From: Actinomycetota bacterium
GTDB taxonomy: Bacteria > Actinomycetota > Actinomycetes > Nanopelagicales > Nanopelagicaceae
Length of the DNA: 16,017 nucleotides
Direction of reading: 5' to 3'
Assembly: GCA_027730465.1 (NCBI GenBank)
Contig: JAQCGQ010000006.1
Coordinates: 1-16,017, forward strand
Numbering within the stretch: position 1 is the first letter of the stretch; every line of letters begins with the position of its first letter. The translations under genes and the position numbers were made by a program. Positions 1 to 8,528 of this stretch are shown here, one piece after another. The notes under the pieces were generated by a model, which saw nothing but the letters and a program-made list of their open reading frames with translations, was not told where the DNA came from and ran no database searches.

Positions 1-1389
1 AACATCTATATTTTTTTCATCCAAATATCTTTTAAATCTTCGCGTTATGACATGGTGCATTGCTCTAGTGTCATCAAAGCCATTATCGTCATCAATTGAA
101 AATCTTCGATAGTCACTTTTTTTTGGTTGCCCATCTTCGAAAACCACCATTGATGCAACCATGCTCGTTCCTTGAATATTTGAAATATCAAAGCACTCAA
201 TCCGCAGTGGTAATTCAGCAAGTTCTAACTGCTCAGCTATTTCAGCTAAGGCACTACCGCTCACAGCAGCATCATTCGCCCGCTTACTTAAGTATTGAAT
301 TAAAGCTTGGTTAGCGTTTCGCTTTACGGTTTGCACCAGCTCCAGTTTTTCGCCCCGAGCTGGTTGGATTAAAGCCACCGACTTACCTCTTTGCTCGGTA
401 AGCCAATGCTCTAACAACTCAGAATCTTGAGGTAATTGATCCACGATAACTTCAGGAGGTGGCTTACTTTCAGCATAGATTCTGCCAAGCATTGCAGAAA
501 TAATGCTTTCATCTTCTAATATATTGGCTCTATCTATAACCCAGGATCTCGAACCTGTAATTCGGCCTGCCACAATATTGAATTGAGAAAGTGATGCGTG
601 GGTAATCTCCTCATGAATAGCTAACACATCGGCATCAATATTTTCATTTAGAAATCTGTCAGTAGATTCAAATGCTTTATTAATTGCCTCAAGTTGATCA
701 CGTAGTTTTCCGGCTTTCTCATATTCCTGAGCAGCTGATGCCTCTTGCATTTCTTTTTCAATTCTTACTGAAATTTCTTCAGGTGACTTCTCCAAAAAAT
801 TCACTAAGTCATTAGCTAGTTTTTTATGTTCTTCTTGCGTAACCCAGTTAACACAAGGGGCAGCACATTTGCCTATATCTCCTAATAAGCACTGTCGTTT
901 ACTGCGTACAGCCGAGGCAAAGTTAGATTCACTGCATGTGCGAACTGGATATATTTTAATTAAGGTTTCAAATGTACTACGTAGCGCCCAAGCATGTGAA
1001 TAAGGACCAAAATAGCGAACACCTGGTATTTTTTTTGAACGTGAAATAAATAATCTTGGAAATTCAGATTTTAGGTCAATCGCTAAATGTGGATATGACT
1101 TATCGTCTTTAAATTGAACATTAAAATCTGGGTTGTACTGTTTAATCCAAGTAAATTCCAGCTGTAGTGCCTCGACTTCGGTTTTTACTAACGTCCAGTC
1201 AACTCGGACGGCAGTATTAACCATTCGCCTTGTCTTAATTTGTAGATTATTACCAAAGTATGAATTTAACCTATTTTTAATATTCTTTGCTTTGCCCACA
1301 TAAATTACTTTTTCATCTTTATCAAAAAATCTATAAACTCCAGGATCATTAGGGAGATTACTTGGCCGATAACTTTGTGGATCTGCCAT
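1..1389 (-). CDS. uvrC: Excinuclease ABC subunit C, 3' end cut by the window edge
   Basis: UvrC makes both incisions around a DNA lesion after UvrA2-UvrB has loaded UvrB. I translated 463 codons from ATG 1389; the family is usually about 600 to 680 residues, so the C-terminal helix-hairpin-helix part lies outside. Seen: an N-terminal GIY-YIG nuclease domain (GVYRFF at 17-22, IYVGKAKNIKNR at 29-40, with R40 as the catalytic arginine); four cysteines C152, C167, C175 and C179 with the spacing of the UvrC iron-sulfur ligands; a UvrB-binding UVR helix pair at about 204-237; and the start of the RNase-H-like 5'-incision domain, with its first catalytic Asp at D401 in CFDISNIQG. The start is 2 bases after the uvrA stop, with only a weak AAAGAAG ahead, which suggests translation coupled to uvrA. 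The reading frame is open to the edge. Confidence 0.97.
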   Translation of the reverse strand, partial: MADPQSYRPSNLPNDPGVYRFFDKDEKVIYVGKAKNIKNRLNSYFGNNLQIKTRRMVNTAVRVDWTLVKTEVEALQLEFTWIKQYNPDFNVQFKDDKSYPHLAIDLKSEFPRLFISRSKKIPGVRYFGPYSHAWALRSTFETLIKIYPVRTCSESNFASAVRSKRQCLLGDIGKCAAPCVNWVTQEEHKKLANDLVNFLEKSPEEISVRIEKEMQEASAAQEYEKAGKLRDQLEAINKAFESTDRFLNENIDADVLAIHEEITHASLSQFNIVAGRITGSRSWVIDRANILEDESIISAMLGRIYAESKPPPEVIVDQLPQDSELLEHWLTEQRGKSVALIQPARGEKLELVQTVKRNANQALIQYLSKRANDAAVSGSALAEIAEQLELAELPLRIECFDISNIQGTSMVASMVVFEDGQPKKSDYRRFSIDDDNGFDDTRAMHHVITRRFKRYLDEKNIDV

Positions 1390-1391
1390 GA

Positions 1392-4232
1392 CTACTTCTT
1401 TAGTACTGGAGCTAAATACTTTCCAGTGTAGCTCTTTGGATTTTTTACGATCTCTTCTGGTCTACCTTCAGCAACGACTAATCCACCACCAGAACCGCCC
1501 TCTGGGCCAAGATCTATCACCCAATCTGCTGATTTAATGACATCAAGATTATGCTCAATCACAATTACGGTGTTGCCAGTATCAACTAATCTATTGAGAA
1601 CTAATAAAAGCTTTCGTACATCTTCAAAATGTAATCCAGTTGTTGGCTCATCTAAAACATAAATAGTCCGACCAGTTGATCTACGCTGAAGTTCAGTTGC
1701 AAGTTTCACTCGCTGAGCTTCACCACCTGACAGGGTTGGGGCTGCTTGACCAAGTCGCACATAACCAAGTCCAACGTCACGGAGTGTCTTCAGAAATCTG
1801 GATATCGCAGGTACAGATTCAAAAAAGCTATTAGCTTCTTCAATCGACATATCTAACACTTGCGCAATTGTTTTGCCCTTGTAGTGAACCTCAAGTGTCT
1901 CTCTGTTATACCTTGCGCCATGACACACTTCGCACGGAACATACACATCGGGTAAGAAATTCATTTCAATCGTGATAGTTCCATCACCAGAACAGTTCTC
2001 ACATCTGCCACCCTTAACGTTAAAGGAGAATCTTCCCTGCTGGTAACCTCTTACTTTTGCTTCACTTGTTTCAGCAAAAAGTGCTCTTACTTTGTCAAAA
2101 ACTCCAGTATAGGTTGCAGGGTTTGATCTAGGTGTCCTACCAATAGGTGACTGATCAACATGTACAACTTTGTCTAATTGGTCTAAGCCAGTGATAGTTC
2201 TGTGCCGACCTGGAACAATTCTTGCACCATTTAATTTATTTGCAAGAACAGAGTACAAAATATCATTTACTAATGTAGATTTACCAGAGCCACTAACACC
2301 TGTAACTGCAATAAATGCTGCTAGCGGGAAGGTCACATCAATATTTTGTAGATTATTTTCTTTCGCAGCCTTTACCACTAGCACTTTTTTTGCATCGATT
2401 GGTCTGCGTTTTTTAGGAATAGCAATAACAGATTTACCGGAAAGATAGGCACCGGTTATCGAATCTTTTGTGGCAATTAGATCGGCATAACTTCCAGATG
2501 AGACAACTTTTCCGCCATGTTCACCGGCTCCCGGGCCAATATCAACAATCCAGTCTGCAGTTCGAATCGTATCCTCATCATGTTCAACAACAATTAATGT
2601 GTTGCCAAGATCGCGTAATCTAGTAAGGGTTTCAATTAATTTGCGATTATCACGTTGATGCAAGCCAATACTTGGTTCATCTAGAACATATAGAACTCCG
2701 GTTAAGCCCGAACCAATCTGAGTTGCTAAGCGAATGCGTTGAGCTTCTCCTCCTGAGAGAGTCGCAGCGGGTCTTGCGAGGGATAAGTAATCGAGTCCAA
2801 CATCTAATAAAAATCCTAGTCTGGCGTGGACCTCTTTGAGTACGCGCTCAGCAATTTTCTTTTCTCGAGCTGATAATGAAATATCTTTAAGGAAAACTTC
2901 ACATTCAGCAATAGAAAATTCACATATTTGGGCAATATTTTTTCCACCAAGTGTTACTGCTAAGACCTCAGGTTTTAATCTACTGCCATTACAAACTGGG
3001 CATGGCGTTTGCCTCATATACGCCTCATATTTATCTCTACTAAAATCACTGTCAGTTTCAGAGTGGCGCCTATGAATAAAAGGCACTACACCTTCAAATC
3101 CAGTTGAATAGTTGCGCACGCGCCCATATCTATTTTTATATTTAACATGAACTTCATAATCCCAGCCATGCAAAATTGCATCCTTCACTTTTTCAGATAG
3201 CTTCTTCCAAGGATTGTCTAGGGAAAACTTTAAATCAGTTGAAAGTCCTTCTAACAACCTTAAGAAATAATCAGACGATTGACCACCAGACCATGGCGCT
3301 ATGGCACCTTCATATATTGAGATTGAATCATCTGGAATTAATAATTCTTCATCTACCTCAAGCTTTGTACCAATGCCGCTGCACTCAGGGCAGGCACCAA
3401 ATGGTGAGTTAAATGAAAAAGATCTTGGCTCAAGTTCCTCAAAAGAGATCTCACAATCATGACAAGCCATATGCTCACTAAAGGTTTTCTCTTTATCAGG
3501 TGAACCAGTCTTAATATCAACAAAATCTAAAATTACTAGTCCGTTTGCAAGTCTTAGTGCAGTTTCAATTGAATCTGTGATTCGCGATTTGCTTTCATTC
3601 TTAACACTTAACCGGTCAACTACAACCTCTATAGTGTGTTTTTCTTGTTTCTTAAGTTTTGGTACCTCAGATATTTGTAACACATTTCCATTAATTCGAA
3701 CTCTTGAATATCCTGCGGTTGTAAAATCTTTAAAAAGATCTAAAAACTCACCTTTACGCGCTCTAATTACTGGAGCTAAAACTTGGAATTTACTTCCCTC
3801 TGGCATTTGCATAATCTGATCGACAATGTTTTGTGGAGTTTGTTTTGCAATCACTTTGCCACATTTAGGGCAATGAGGTTTACCAGCACGTGCGAAAAGC
3901 AAACGCAGATAGTCATATACTTCTGTAATTGTTCCAACTGTTGAGCGCGGGTTACGGTTAGTAGATTTTTGATCAATTGAAACTGCCGGTGATAAACCCT
4001 CGATAAAGTCAACATCAGGTTTATCCATTTGCCCTAGGAATTGTCGAGCATAAGCAGAGAGGGATTCAACATACCTTCGCTGACCCTCCGCAAAAATAGT
4101 GTCAAATGCTAATGATGACTTGCCTGAGCCTGATAGACCTGTGAAGACAATCAGTGAGTTGCGAGGCATATCAAGTGAAATATTTTTAAGATTGTGCTCG
4201 CGGGCACCACGAACAATTAAACGATCGTTCAT
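1392..4232 (-). CDS. uvrA: Excinuclease ABC subunit A (damage-recognition ATPase)
   Basis: UvrA is the dimeric ABC-type ATPase that scans DNA for distortions and delivers UvrB. At 946 residues it has normal full length. Seen: two ABC modules with Walker A motifs at 32-39 (GLSGSGKS) and 645-652 (GVSGSGKS), two LSGGEAQR signatures at 492-499 and 834-841, and Walker B YVLDEP at 515-520 and 858-863. Zinc-binding cysteine pairs are C257/C260 with C281/C284 in the insertion, and C744/C747 with C767/C770, the finger that contacts damaged DNA. Additional CxxC pairs lie at C121/C124 and C411/C414. The start ATG shares one base with the uvrB stop (TAATG). A full AGGAGG Shine-Dalgarno at 4243-4248 sits 10 bases ahead, so it can be translated both by coupling and independently. 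uvrC follows after 2 bases. Confidence 0.99.
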   Translation of the reverse strand: MNDRLIVRGAREHNLKNISLDMPRNSLIVFTGLSGSGKSSLAFDTIFAEGQRRYVESLSAYARQFLGQMDKPDVDFIEGLSPAVSIDQKSTNRNPRSTVGTITEVYDYLRLLFARAGKPHCPKCGKVIAKQTPQNIVDQIMQMPEGSKFQVLAPVIRARKGEFLDLFKDFTTAGYSRVRINGNVLQISEVPKLKKQEKHTIEVVVDRLSVKNESKSRITDSIETALRLANGLVILDFVDIKTGSPDKEKTFSEHMACHDCEISFEELEPRSFSFNSPFGACPECSGIGTKLEVDEELLIPDDSISIYEGAIAPWSGGQSSDYFLRLLEGLSTDLKFSLDNPWKKLSEKVKDAILHGWDYEVHVKYKNRYGRVRNYSTGFEGVVPFIHRRHSETDSDFSRDKYEAYMRQTPCPVCNGSRLKPEVLAVTLGGKNIAQICEFSIAECEVFLKDISLSAREKKIAERVLKEVHARLGFLLDVGLDYLSLARPAATLSGGEAQRIRLATQIGSGLTGVLYVLDEPSIGLHQRDNRKLIETLTRLRDLGNTLIVVEHDEDTIRTADWIVDIGPGAGEHGGKVVSSGSYADLIATKDSITGAYLSGKSVIAIPKKRRPIDAKKVLVVKAAKENNLQNIDVTFPLAAFIAVTGVSGSGKSTLVNDILYSVLANKLNGARIVPGRHRTITGLDQLDKVVHVDQSPIGRTPRSNPATYTGVFDKVRALFAETSEAKVRGYQQGRFSFNVKGGRCENCSGDGTITIEMNFLPDVYVPCEVCHGARYNRETLEVHYKGKTIAQVLDMSIEEANSFFESVPAISRFLKTLRDVGLGYVRLGQAAPTLSGGEAQRVKLATELQRRSTGRTIYVLDEPTTGLHFEDVRKLLLVLNRLVDTGNTVIVIEHNLDVIKSADWVIDLGPEGGSGGGLVVAEGRPEEIVKNPKSYTGKYLAPVLKK

Positions 4233-6301
4233 TAATTACCCGCCTCCTGCATTCCTTTTAGTTCCCGCTTTAATTCTCGAATTTCATCACGTAACCTAGC
4301 TGCTAGTTCAAAACTCAATTCTGCTGCTGCTAATTTCATCTGGTCAGTAAGTGACTCAATTAGTGCAATTAGCTCCCGCCTTGGAAGTGAATGAGTATTT
4401 TTACTATGAACACCACTAGTAAATCCACTTTTTTTGTTTGTGGCTGCCAAATCCTCTGTGTCATCTATCTCTTTTGCGATTAAATCAGTGATATCGGCAA
4501 TTTTCTTCCTTAGCGGAGTTGGATCTATTCCATGCTCGCTGTTGTAAGCGACCTGTTTAGCACGCCTGCGATTTGTTTCATCAATCGCGCGAGTCATTGA
4601 TTTAGTCATGTTATCTGCATACATATGAACCTCACCAGAAACATTTCGGGCGGCTCGGCCAATTGTTTGGATTAATGATGTAGCAGATCTTAAGAATCCC
4701 TCTTTATCAGCATCTAGTATGGCAACCAATGAGACTTCAGGTAAATCTAAGCCTTCACGTAATAAGTTAATTCCGATTAATACGTCATACTCACCTGTTC
4801 TTAACTCACGTAGTAATTCAACTCTTCGCAGAGTGTCAACCTCGGAATGTAAATATCTAACTTTAACGCCCAGACCTAACATGTAGTCAGTTAAGTCTTC
4901 TGACATTTTTTTAGTTAGCGTAGTAACTAAAACGCGCTCATTCTTTTCAGCCCTAATTTTTATCTCACTAACAAGATCATCAATCTGTCCCTTTATAGGT
5001 TTAACAATAATCTTCGGATCAATTAGTCCAGTAGGCCTGATCACCTGCTCAACAACACTATTATTAGTTTTTTCTAGCTCATACTTTCCGGGTGTAGCTG
5101 ATAAATAAACTTTTTGGCCACATCTTTCTAGGAATTCAGCAAACTTAAGTGGGCGATTATCCATTGCACTTGGCAAGCGAAACCCATGCTCCACTAACGT
5201 TCGCTTTCTTGCAGCATCTCCTTCATGCATAGCACCGATTTGTGGCACAGTGACATGTGATTCATCAATTACAACTAAAAAATCCTCTGGGAAGTAATCA
5301 AGTAAACAGTTTGGGGCAGATCCAGCTGCCCTTCCATCTAACTGCCTGGAGTAATTCTCAATTCCAGAACAGAACCCTAATTGCCTCATCATCTCTAGAT
5401 CAAAGGTTGTTCTCATTTTAATTCGCTGGGCTTCAAGTAATTTTCCCGCTCTTTCAAACTCATCTACTCGTTTTTCTAGTTCAGCCTCGATTTCACCAAT
5501 TGCTCGCTCCATTGTTTCAGGACCTGCGGCATAGTGAGTTGCCGGGAATACATACATTTCACTTTCATCTCTTATAATTTCACCAGTTAATGGATGCAGA
5601 GTCATGATTTTTTCAATTTCATCTCCAAACATTTGGATTCGAAGTGCCAACTCCTCATACATCGGAATGATTTCAATTGTGTCGCCTCTAACCCGGAATG
5701 TGCCCCGTTCAAATGCCATATCGTTTCGTTTATATTGAATGTCAACAAATTTACGCAGTAGTTGATTTCGATCAATGCAATCACCAACCTTTAGCCGCAC
5801 CATTCGATCTACATATTCCTGTGGTGTTCCTAAACCATAGATGCAGGAGACAGTTGCAACCACAATTACATCTCTCCTAGTTAGCAGAGAATTTGTAGCT
5901 GAGTGGCGTAACCTTTCGACCTCATCATTTACCGATGAATCTTTTTCAATAAAAGTATCAGTTTGAGGAACATACGCCTCGGGTTGGTAATAATCATAGT
6001 AAGAAACAAAGTATTCGACAGCGTTATTTGGCAATAGCTCTTTAAACTCATTTGCTAACTGCGCAGCTAGAGTTTTATTTGGCGCCATAACTAGTGTTGG
6101 ACGCTGCACCTGTTCAATTAACCAAGCAGTTGTTGCAGATTTTCCCGTTCCAGTTGCTCCGAGTAGCACAACATCTTGCTCCCCTTTTGCCAAACGCTGA
6201 ACTAACTCTGCTATTGCAGTTGGTTGATCACCAGATGGAACATACTCACTGATAACTTGAAATGGCTCAACCCTTCGGGTCAAATCTGTTATTGGCCTCA
6301 T
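4232..6301 (-). CDS. uvrB: Excinuclease ABC subunit B (lesion-verifying helicase)
   Basis: UvrB is loaded at lesions by UvrA, verifies damage with its beta-hairpin and recruits UvrC. It is 689 residues, full length. Seen: Walker A GATGTGKS at 48-55; the tyrosine-rich beta-hairpin [10 protein letters not shown] at 101-110, which inserts between the strands; the helicase motif VIDESH at 344-349; SATPG at 401-405; the motif VI region QTIGRAARN at 545-553; and a C-terminal UVR coiled-coil domain at about 643-683 that pairs with the UVR motif of UvrC. The ATG overlaps the coaE stop by one base (TAATG) and the stop overlaps the uvrA start the same way. Only a weak GAG-type Shine-Dalgarno precedes it, so coupled translation from coaE is likely. 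No residues needed for function appear to be missing. Confidence 0.99.
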   Translation of the reverse strand: MRPITDLTRRVEPFQVISEYVPSGDQPTAIAELVQRLAKGEQDVVLLGATGTGKSATTAWLIEQVQRPTLVMAPNKTLAAQLANEFKELLPNNAVEYFVSYYDYYQPEAYVPQTDTFIEKDSSVNDEVERLRHSATNSLLTRRDVIVVATVSCIYGLGTPQEYVDRMVRLKVGDCIDRNQLLRKFVDIQYKRNDMAFERGTFRVRGDTIEIIPMYEELALRIQMFGDEIEKIMTLHPLTGEIIRDESEMYVFPATHYAAGPETMERAIGEIEAELEKRVDEFERAGKLLEAQRIKMRTTFDLEMMRQLGFCSGIENYSRQLDGRAAGSAPNCLLDYFPEDFLVVIDESHVTVPQIGAMHEGDAARKRTLVEHGFRLPSAMDNRPLKFAEFLERCGQKVYLSATPGKYELEKTNNSVVEQVIRPTGLIDPKIIVKPIKGQIDDLVSEIKIRAEKNERVLVTTLTKKMSEDLTDYMLGLGVKVRYLHSEVDTLRRVELLRELRTGEYDVLIGINLLREGLDLPEVSLVAILDADKEGFLRSATSLIQTIGRAARNVSGEVHMYADNMTKSMTRAIDETNRRRAKQVAYNSEHGIDPTPLRKKIADITDLIAKEIDDTEDLAATNKKSGFTSGVHSKNTHSLPRRELIALIESLTDQMKLAAAELSFELAARLRDEIRELKRELKGMQEAGN
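4243..4248 (-). promoter_or_regulatory. Strong Shine-Dalgarno site for uvrA
   Basis: The minus strand reads AGGAGG ending 10 bases before the uvrA ATG at 4232, inside the last codons of uvrB. It is the only complete anti-16S match among the starts of the coaE-uvrBAC unit and supports the annotated uvrA start. Confidence 0.75.
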
Positions 6302-6897
6302 TACTCACTCTTACTTTTATTTTTAAGGCTTTCCCAGACCTTCTCAACTTGGGCAAGTAAGTCTTGCTCAGTCTTATCATTTACTATCACAGTATCTGAA
6401 ATCGCTTCCCTCTGAATATCTGTTGCTTGGGCTTTCATTCTTTGATCGATCTGAGTAAGCGTTAGCCCTCGCTTTAGTAGGCGCTCAGTTCGCATTTTTT
6501 CAGGTGCTGAAATAGTAATTACATGATCAAATTTATAATCATGCTTTGATTCAACAAGTAAAGGAATTTGATTAATAATTATTGAATCACTACCTGCAGA
6601 ACTAACTATTTTTGCAAATGATTTCCGAATTAGAGGGTGGGTAATCTCCTCTAACTTGGCGCGCTTTTTTGGATCCTTAAATATTACGGAGGCTAACGCA
6701 GCACGGTCTAGATCCCCATTTTTTAAAATCTCATCACCGAATTCGCTAACAATCAGATCAAAGCCCTTACTTCCTCGCTCAACAACCTCACGAGCTAGTT
6801 GATCTGAATCCACTACTAGCGCCCCAAGTTCAGCAAAAATCTCACCAACCATAGTTTTGCCGGATCCGATTCCACCTGTTAAAGCGACTATTAACAT
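6301..6897 (-). CDS. coaE: Dephospho-CoA kinase
   Basis: CoaE phosphorylates the ribose 3'-hydroxyl of dephospho-CoA with ATP, the last step of coenzyme A synthesis in the cytoplasm. It has 198 residues, normal for the single-domain form. Some actinobacteria carry a longer fusion with a C-terminal GrpB-like domain, which is absent here. Seen: P-loop GGIGSGKT at 8-15; [12 protein letters not shown] at 29-40, the conserved acidic segment near the active site; ITHPLIR at 85-91; and IPLLVES at 111-117. It lies between rpsA and uvrB as in other actinobacteria; 63 bases, including a terminator, separate it from rpsA, and its stop overlaps the uvrB start. The start is either leaderless, from TAGGGT 7 bases upstream, or uses AGGG in the same place as a weak Shine-Dalgarno; the sequence does not decide. 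Confidence 0.97.
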   Translation of the reverse strand: MLIVALTGGIGSGKTMVGEIFAELGALVVDSDQLAREVVERGSKGFDLIVSEFGDEILKNGDLDRAALASVIFKDPKKRAKLEEITHPLIRKSFAKIVSSAGSDSIIINQIPLLVESKHDYKFDHVITISAPEKMRTERLLKRGLTLTQIDQRMKAQATDIQREAISDTVIVNDKTEQDLLAQVEKVWESLKNKSKSE

Positions 6898-6904
6898 AAG
6901 TTAA

Positions 6905-6910
6905 ACCCTA
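6905..6910 (-). promoter_or_regulatory. Possible -10 element for leaderless coaE-uvrBAC transcription
   Basis: The minus strand reads TAGGGT with 7 bases to the coaE ATG, the spacing expected if transcription starts at or next to the A of ATG. No -35 match is seen, because the upstream DNA is the rpsA terminator. The same AGGG could instead act as a short Shine-Dalgarno on a read-through transcript, so this call is weak. Confidence 0.35.
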
Positions 6911-6913
6911 CAC

Positions 6914-6945
6914 AATAAAAAAATGGCCCCAGTTTCCCGAGGCCA
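6914..6945 (-). terminator. Rho-independent terminator after rpsA
   Basis: On the minus strand TGGCCTC (6945-6939) pairs with GGGGCCA (6930-6924), giving 7 bp with one G-U pair. The loop is 8 bases and seven T residues follow. It begins about 15 bases after the rpsA stop and ends before the coaE start. It probably lowers read-through from the highly expressed rpsA into coaE-uvrBAC. Confidence 0.8.
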
Positions 6946-6960
6946 AATTCAAGTTAAACC

Positions 6961-8304
6961 TTACTCGCCAGCAGGTGCGGCCGGAGCTGCAGCATCTGCT
7001 GCCTTAGCCTCAGACTTTTGCTTCTTGTGTGCCATAAAACGTGATTGTGCTTCAGCGTATTGACGTTCCCACTCTTCACGTTGACTTTCATAGCCAGGCT
7101 TCCACTCTTGAGTATCGGAATCAAATCCTTCTGGATAAATAAAGTTTCCAGCAGCATCATATCGAGCAGGCATTCCGTATTGTGTTGGATCAAATGCTTC
7201 AACCTCAACTTCTTGACCTTCATTAGCTTGCTTAAGTGAAAGGGAGATACGGCGACGCTCTAAATCAATATCAATAATCTTTACAAACAACTTATCTCCA
7301 ACTTGAACTACCTGCTCTGGAATTTCAACATGGCGTTCAGCAAGCTCAGAGATATGAACCAAACCTTCAATTCCTTCAAACACCTTTATGAAAGCACCAA
7401 ATGGAACTAGTTTAGTAACTTCACCAGGCACAACCTGATTGATTGTGTGAGTGCGGGCAAATGCTTGCCAAGGATCTTCTTGAGTAGCTTTAAGTGAAAG
7501 TGATACACGCTCTCTTTCAAAATCTACCTCTAGTACTTCAACTGTAACCTCATCGCCAACCTCTACAACCTCAGATGGATGGTCGATATGGTTCCAAGAT
7601 AATTCAGAAACGTGAACTAAACCATCAGCTCCACCTAAATCAACAAATGCACCAAAGTTAACAATTGAAGATATAACACCAGATCGAACTTGACCCTTAG
7701 TTAATTGATTTAAAAATGTAGTTCGAGAAGCTGATTGTGACTGCTCAAGAAATGCTCTACGAGAAAGAACTACGTTATTTCGGTTCTTATCTAACTCGAT
7801 AATTCGACACTCAACTTGTTGGCCAATGTATGGAGTTAAATCACGGACTCGACGCATTTCAACTAAAGATGCAGGAAGGAAACCACGAAGACCAATATCA
7901 ACAATTAGACCGCCCTTAACAACTTCAATAACAGTTCCTGTGACAACTTCATCACGCTCTTTCTTTCCTTCAGTATCTCCCCAGGCTTGCTCATACTGAG
8001 CGCGCTTCTTAGAAAGGATTAGGCGGCCTTCTTTATCCTCTTTTTGAAGCACTAACGCTTCAATGCGATCTCCTACTTTTACTAACTCACTTGGAGCAAC
8101 ATCGTGGCGAATAGATAGCTCACGGGAGGGAATTACACCCTCTGTTTTATAACCAATATCAAGTAATACTTCTTCGCGATCGATTTGAACAACAATTCCC
8201 GATACTAAATCTCCGTCATTAAAATTTTTGATTGTGCCTTCGATAGCGGCTAAAAAATCTTCTGCATTTCCAACATCATTTACAGCAATTTGAGAGGGGG
8301 TCAT
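6961..8304 (-). CDS. rpsA: 30S ribosomal protein S1
   Basis: S1 binds mRNA on the small ribosomal subunit and helps translation start, especially on messages with weak Shine-Dalgarno sites. It has 447 residues with four S1 (OB-fold) RNA-binding domains at about 30-99, 117-183, 204-272 and 289-358, the four-domain actinobacterial form rather than the six-domain E. coli form. The tail after 360 includes the segment around PTQYGMPARYD (373-383), typical of Actinobacteria, then a charged and Ala/Pro-rich end. The start fits the family N-terminus (IAVNDVGNAEDFLAAI). The best Shine-Dalgarno candidate is GGAG about 12 bases away, which is rather far. A promoter with a C-rich leader lies upstream and a terminator follows. 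Confidence 0.98.
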   Translation of the reverse strand: MTPSQIAVNDVGNAEDFLAAIEGTIKNFNDGDLVSGIVVQIDREEVLLDIGYKTEGVIPSRELSIRHDVAPSELVKVGDRIEALVLQKEDKEGRLILSKKRAQYEQAWGDTEGKKERDEVVTGTVIEVVKGGLIVDIGLRGFLPASLVEMRRVRDLTPYIGQQVECRIIELDKNRNNVVLSRRAFLEQSQSASRTTFLNQLTKGQVRSGVISSIVNFGAFVDLGGADGLVHVSELSWNHIDHPSEVVEVGDEVTVEVLEVDFERERVSLSLKATQEDPWQAFARTHTINQVVPGEVTKLVPFGAFIKVFEGIEGLVHISELAERHVEIPEQVVQVGDKLFVKIIDIDLERRRISLSLKQANEGQEVEVEAFDPTQYGMPARYDAAGNFIYPEGFDSDTQEWKPGYESQREEWERQYAEAQSRFMAHKKQKSEAKAADAAAPAAPAGE

Positions 8305-8362
8305 TAGATAGGTGTACTCCGAGGGTAATGCAACTAGTAGGGACAGGGACGTGTAGGGCGAG

Positions 8363-8382
8363 GAGCAAGGTTACCTTTGCTC
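8363..8382. repeat. Imperfect inverted repeat over the rpsA -10 box
   Basis: GAGCAA and TTGCTC form perfect 6-bp outer arms, with 8 of 10 positions symmetric over the full 20 bases. The repeat is centred on the proposed rpsA -10 hexamer. It could be an operator or a stem at the DNA level, or simply chance. Confidence 0.4.
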
Positions 8383-8397
8383 GGTTGCTATGGTCAA
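8368..8397 (-). promoter_or_regulatory. Probable rpsA promoter
   Basis: The minus strand carries TTGACC (8397-8392) as -35, an 18-base spacer and TAACCT (8373-8368) as a TANNNT -10. Transcription would start near 8360, giving a leader of about 56 bases that is C-rich and poor in Shine-Dalgarno matches. It is the best promoter match in the 224-bp gap between polA and rpsA. Confidence 0.6.
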
Positions 8398-8461
8398 AGC
8401 GGTCTTGGCCGGCATCGCCCAGATAAGGCTGGATTTACGGTTTACTCAAATCTCAGGCTCT

Positions 8462-8519
8462 AAAAAACCACCTAAAGCCACAAAAATCTAAAAGAGATCG
8501 CTCAAAAATCACTGGTGGT
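8462..8519 (-). terminator. Weak candidate terminator after polA
   Basis: On the minus strand ACCACC (8519-8514) can pair with GGTGGT (8472-8467), and the second arm runs into a T stretch to 8462. The loop is 41 bases, which is long for an intrinsic terminator. A shorter 4-bp hairpin inside it is also followed by T5. Possible, not convincing. Confidence 0.25.
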
Positions 8520-8528
8520 CAAAGAGCA

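Noticed and set aside
96..314. A 72-codon open frame on the plus strand at the left edge
   Set aside because: It is antisense to uvrC, whose frame is continuous with recognised motifs here; no Shine-Dalgarno and no family resemblance.
6954..7223. An 89-codon open frame on the minus strand overlapping the end of rpsA
   Set aside because: It is a shifted frame of rpsA in the same direction; the S1 frame has the conserved actinobacterial tail.
8305..8528. A small RNA or riboswitch in the polA-rpsA gap
   Set aside because: Only short stems with large loops can be drawn by eye, and no known riboswitch motif is recognised. Covariation data would be needed.
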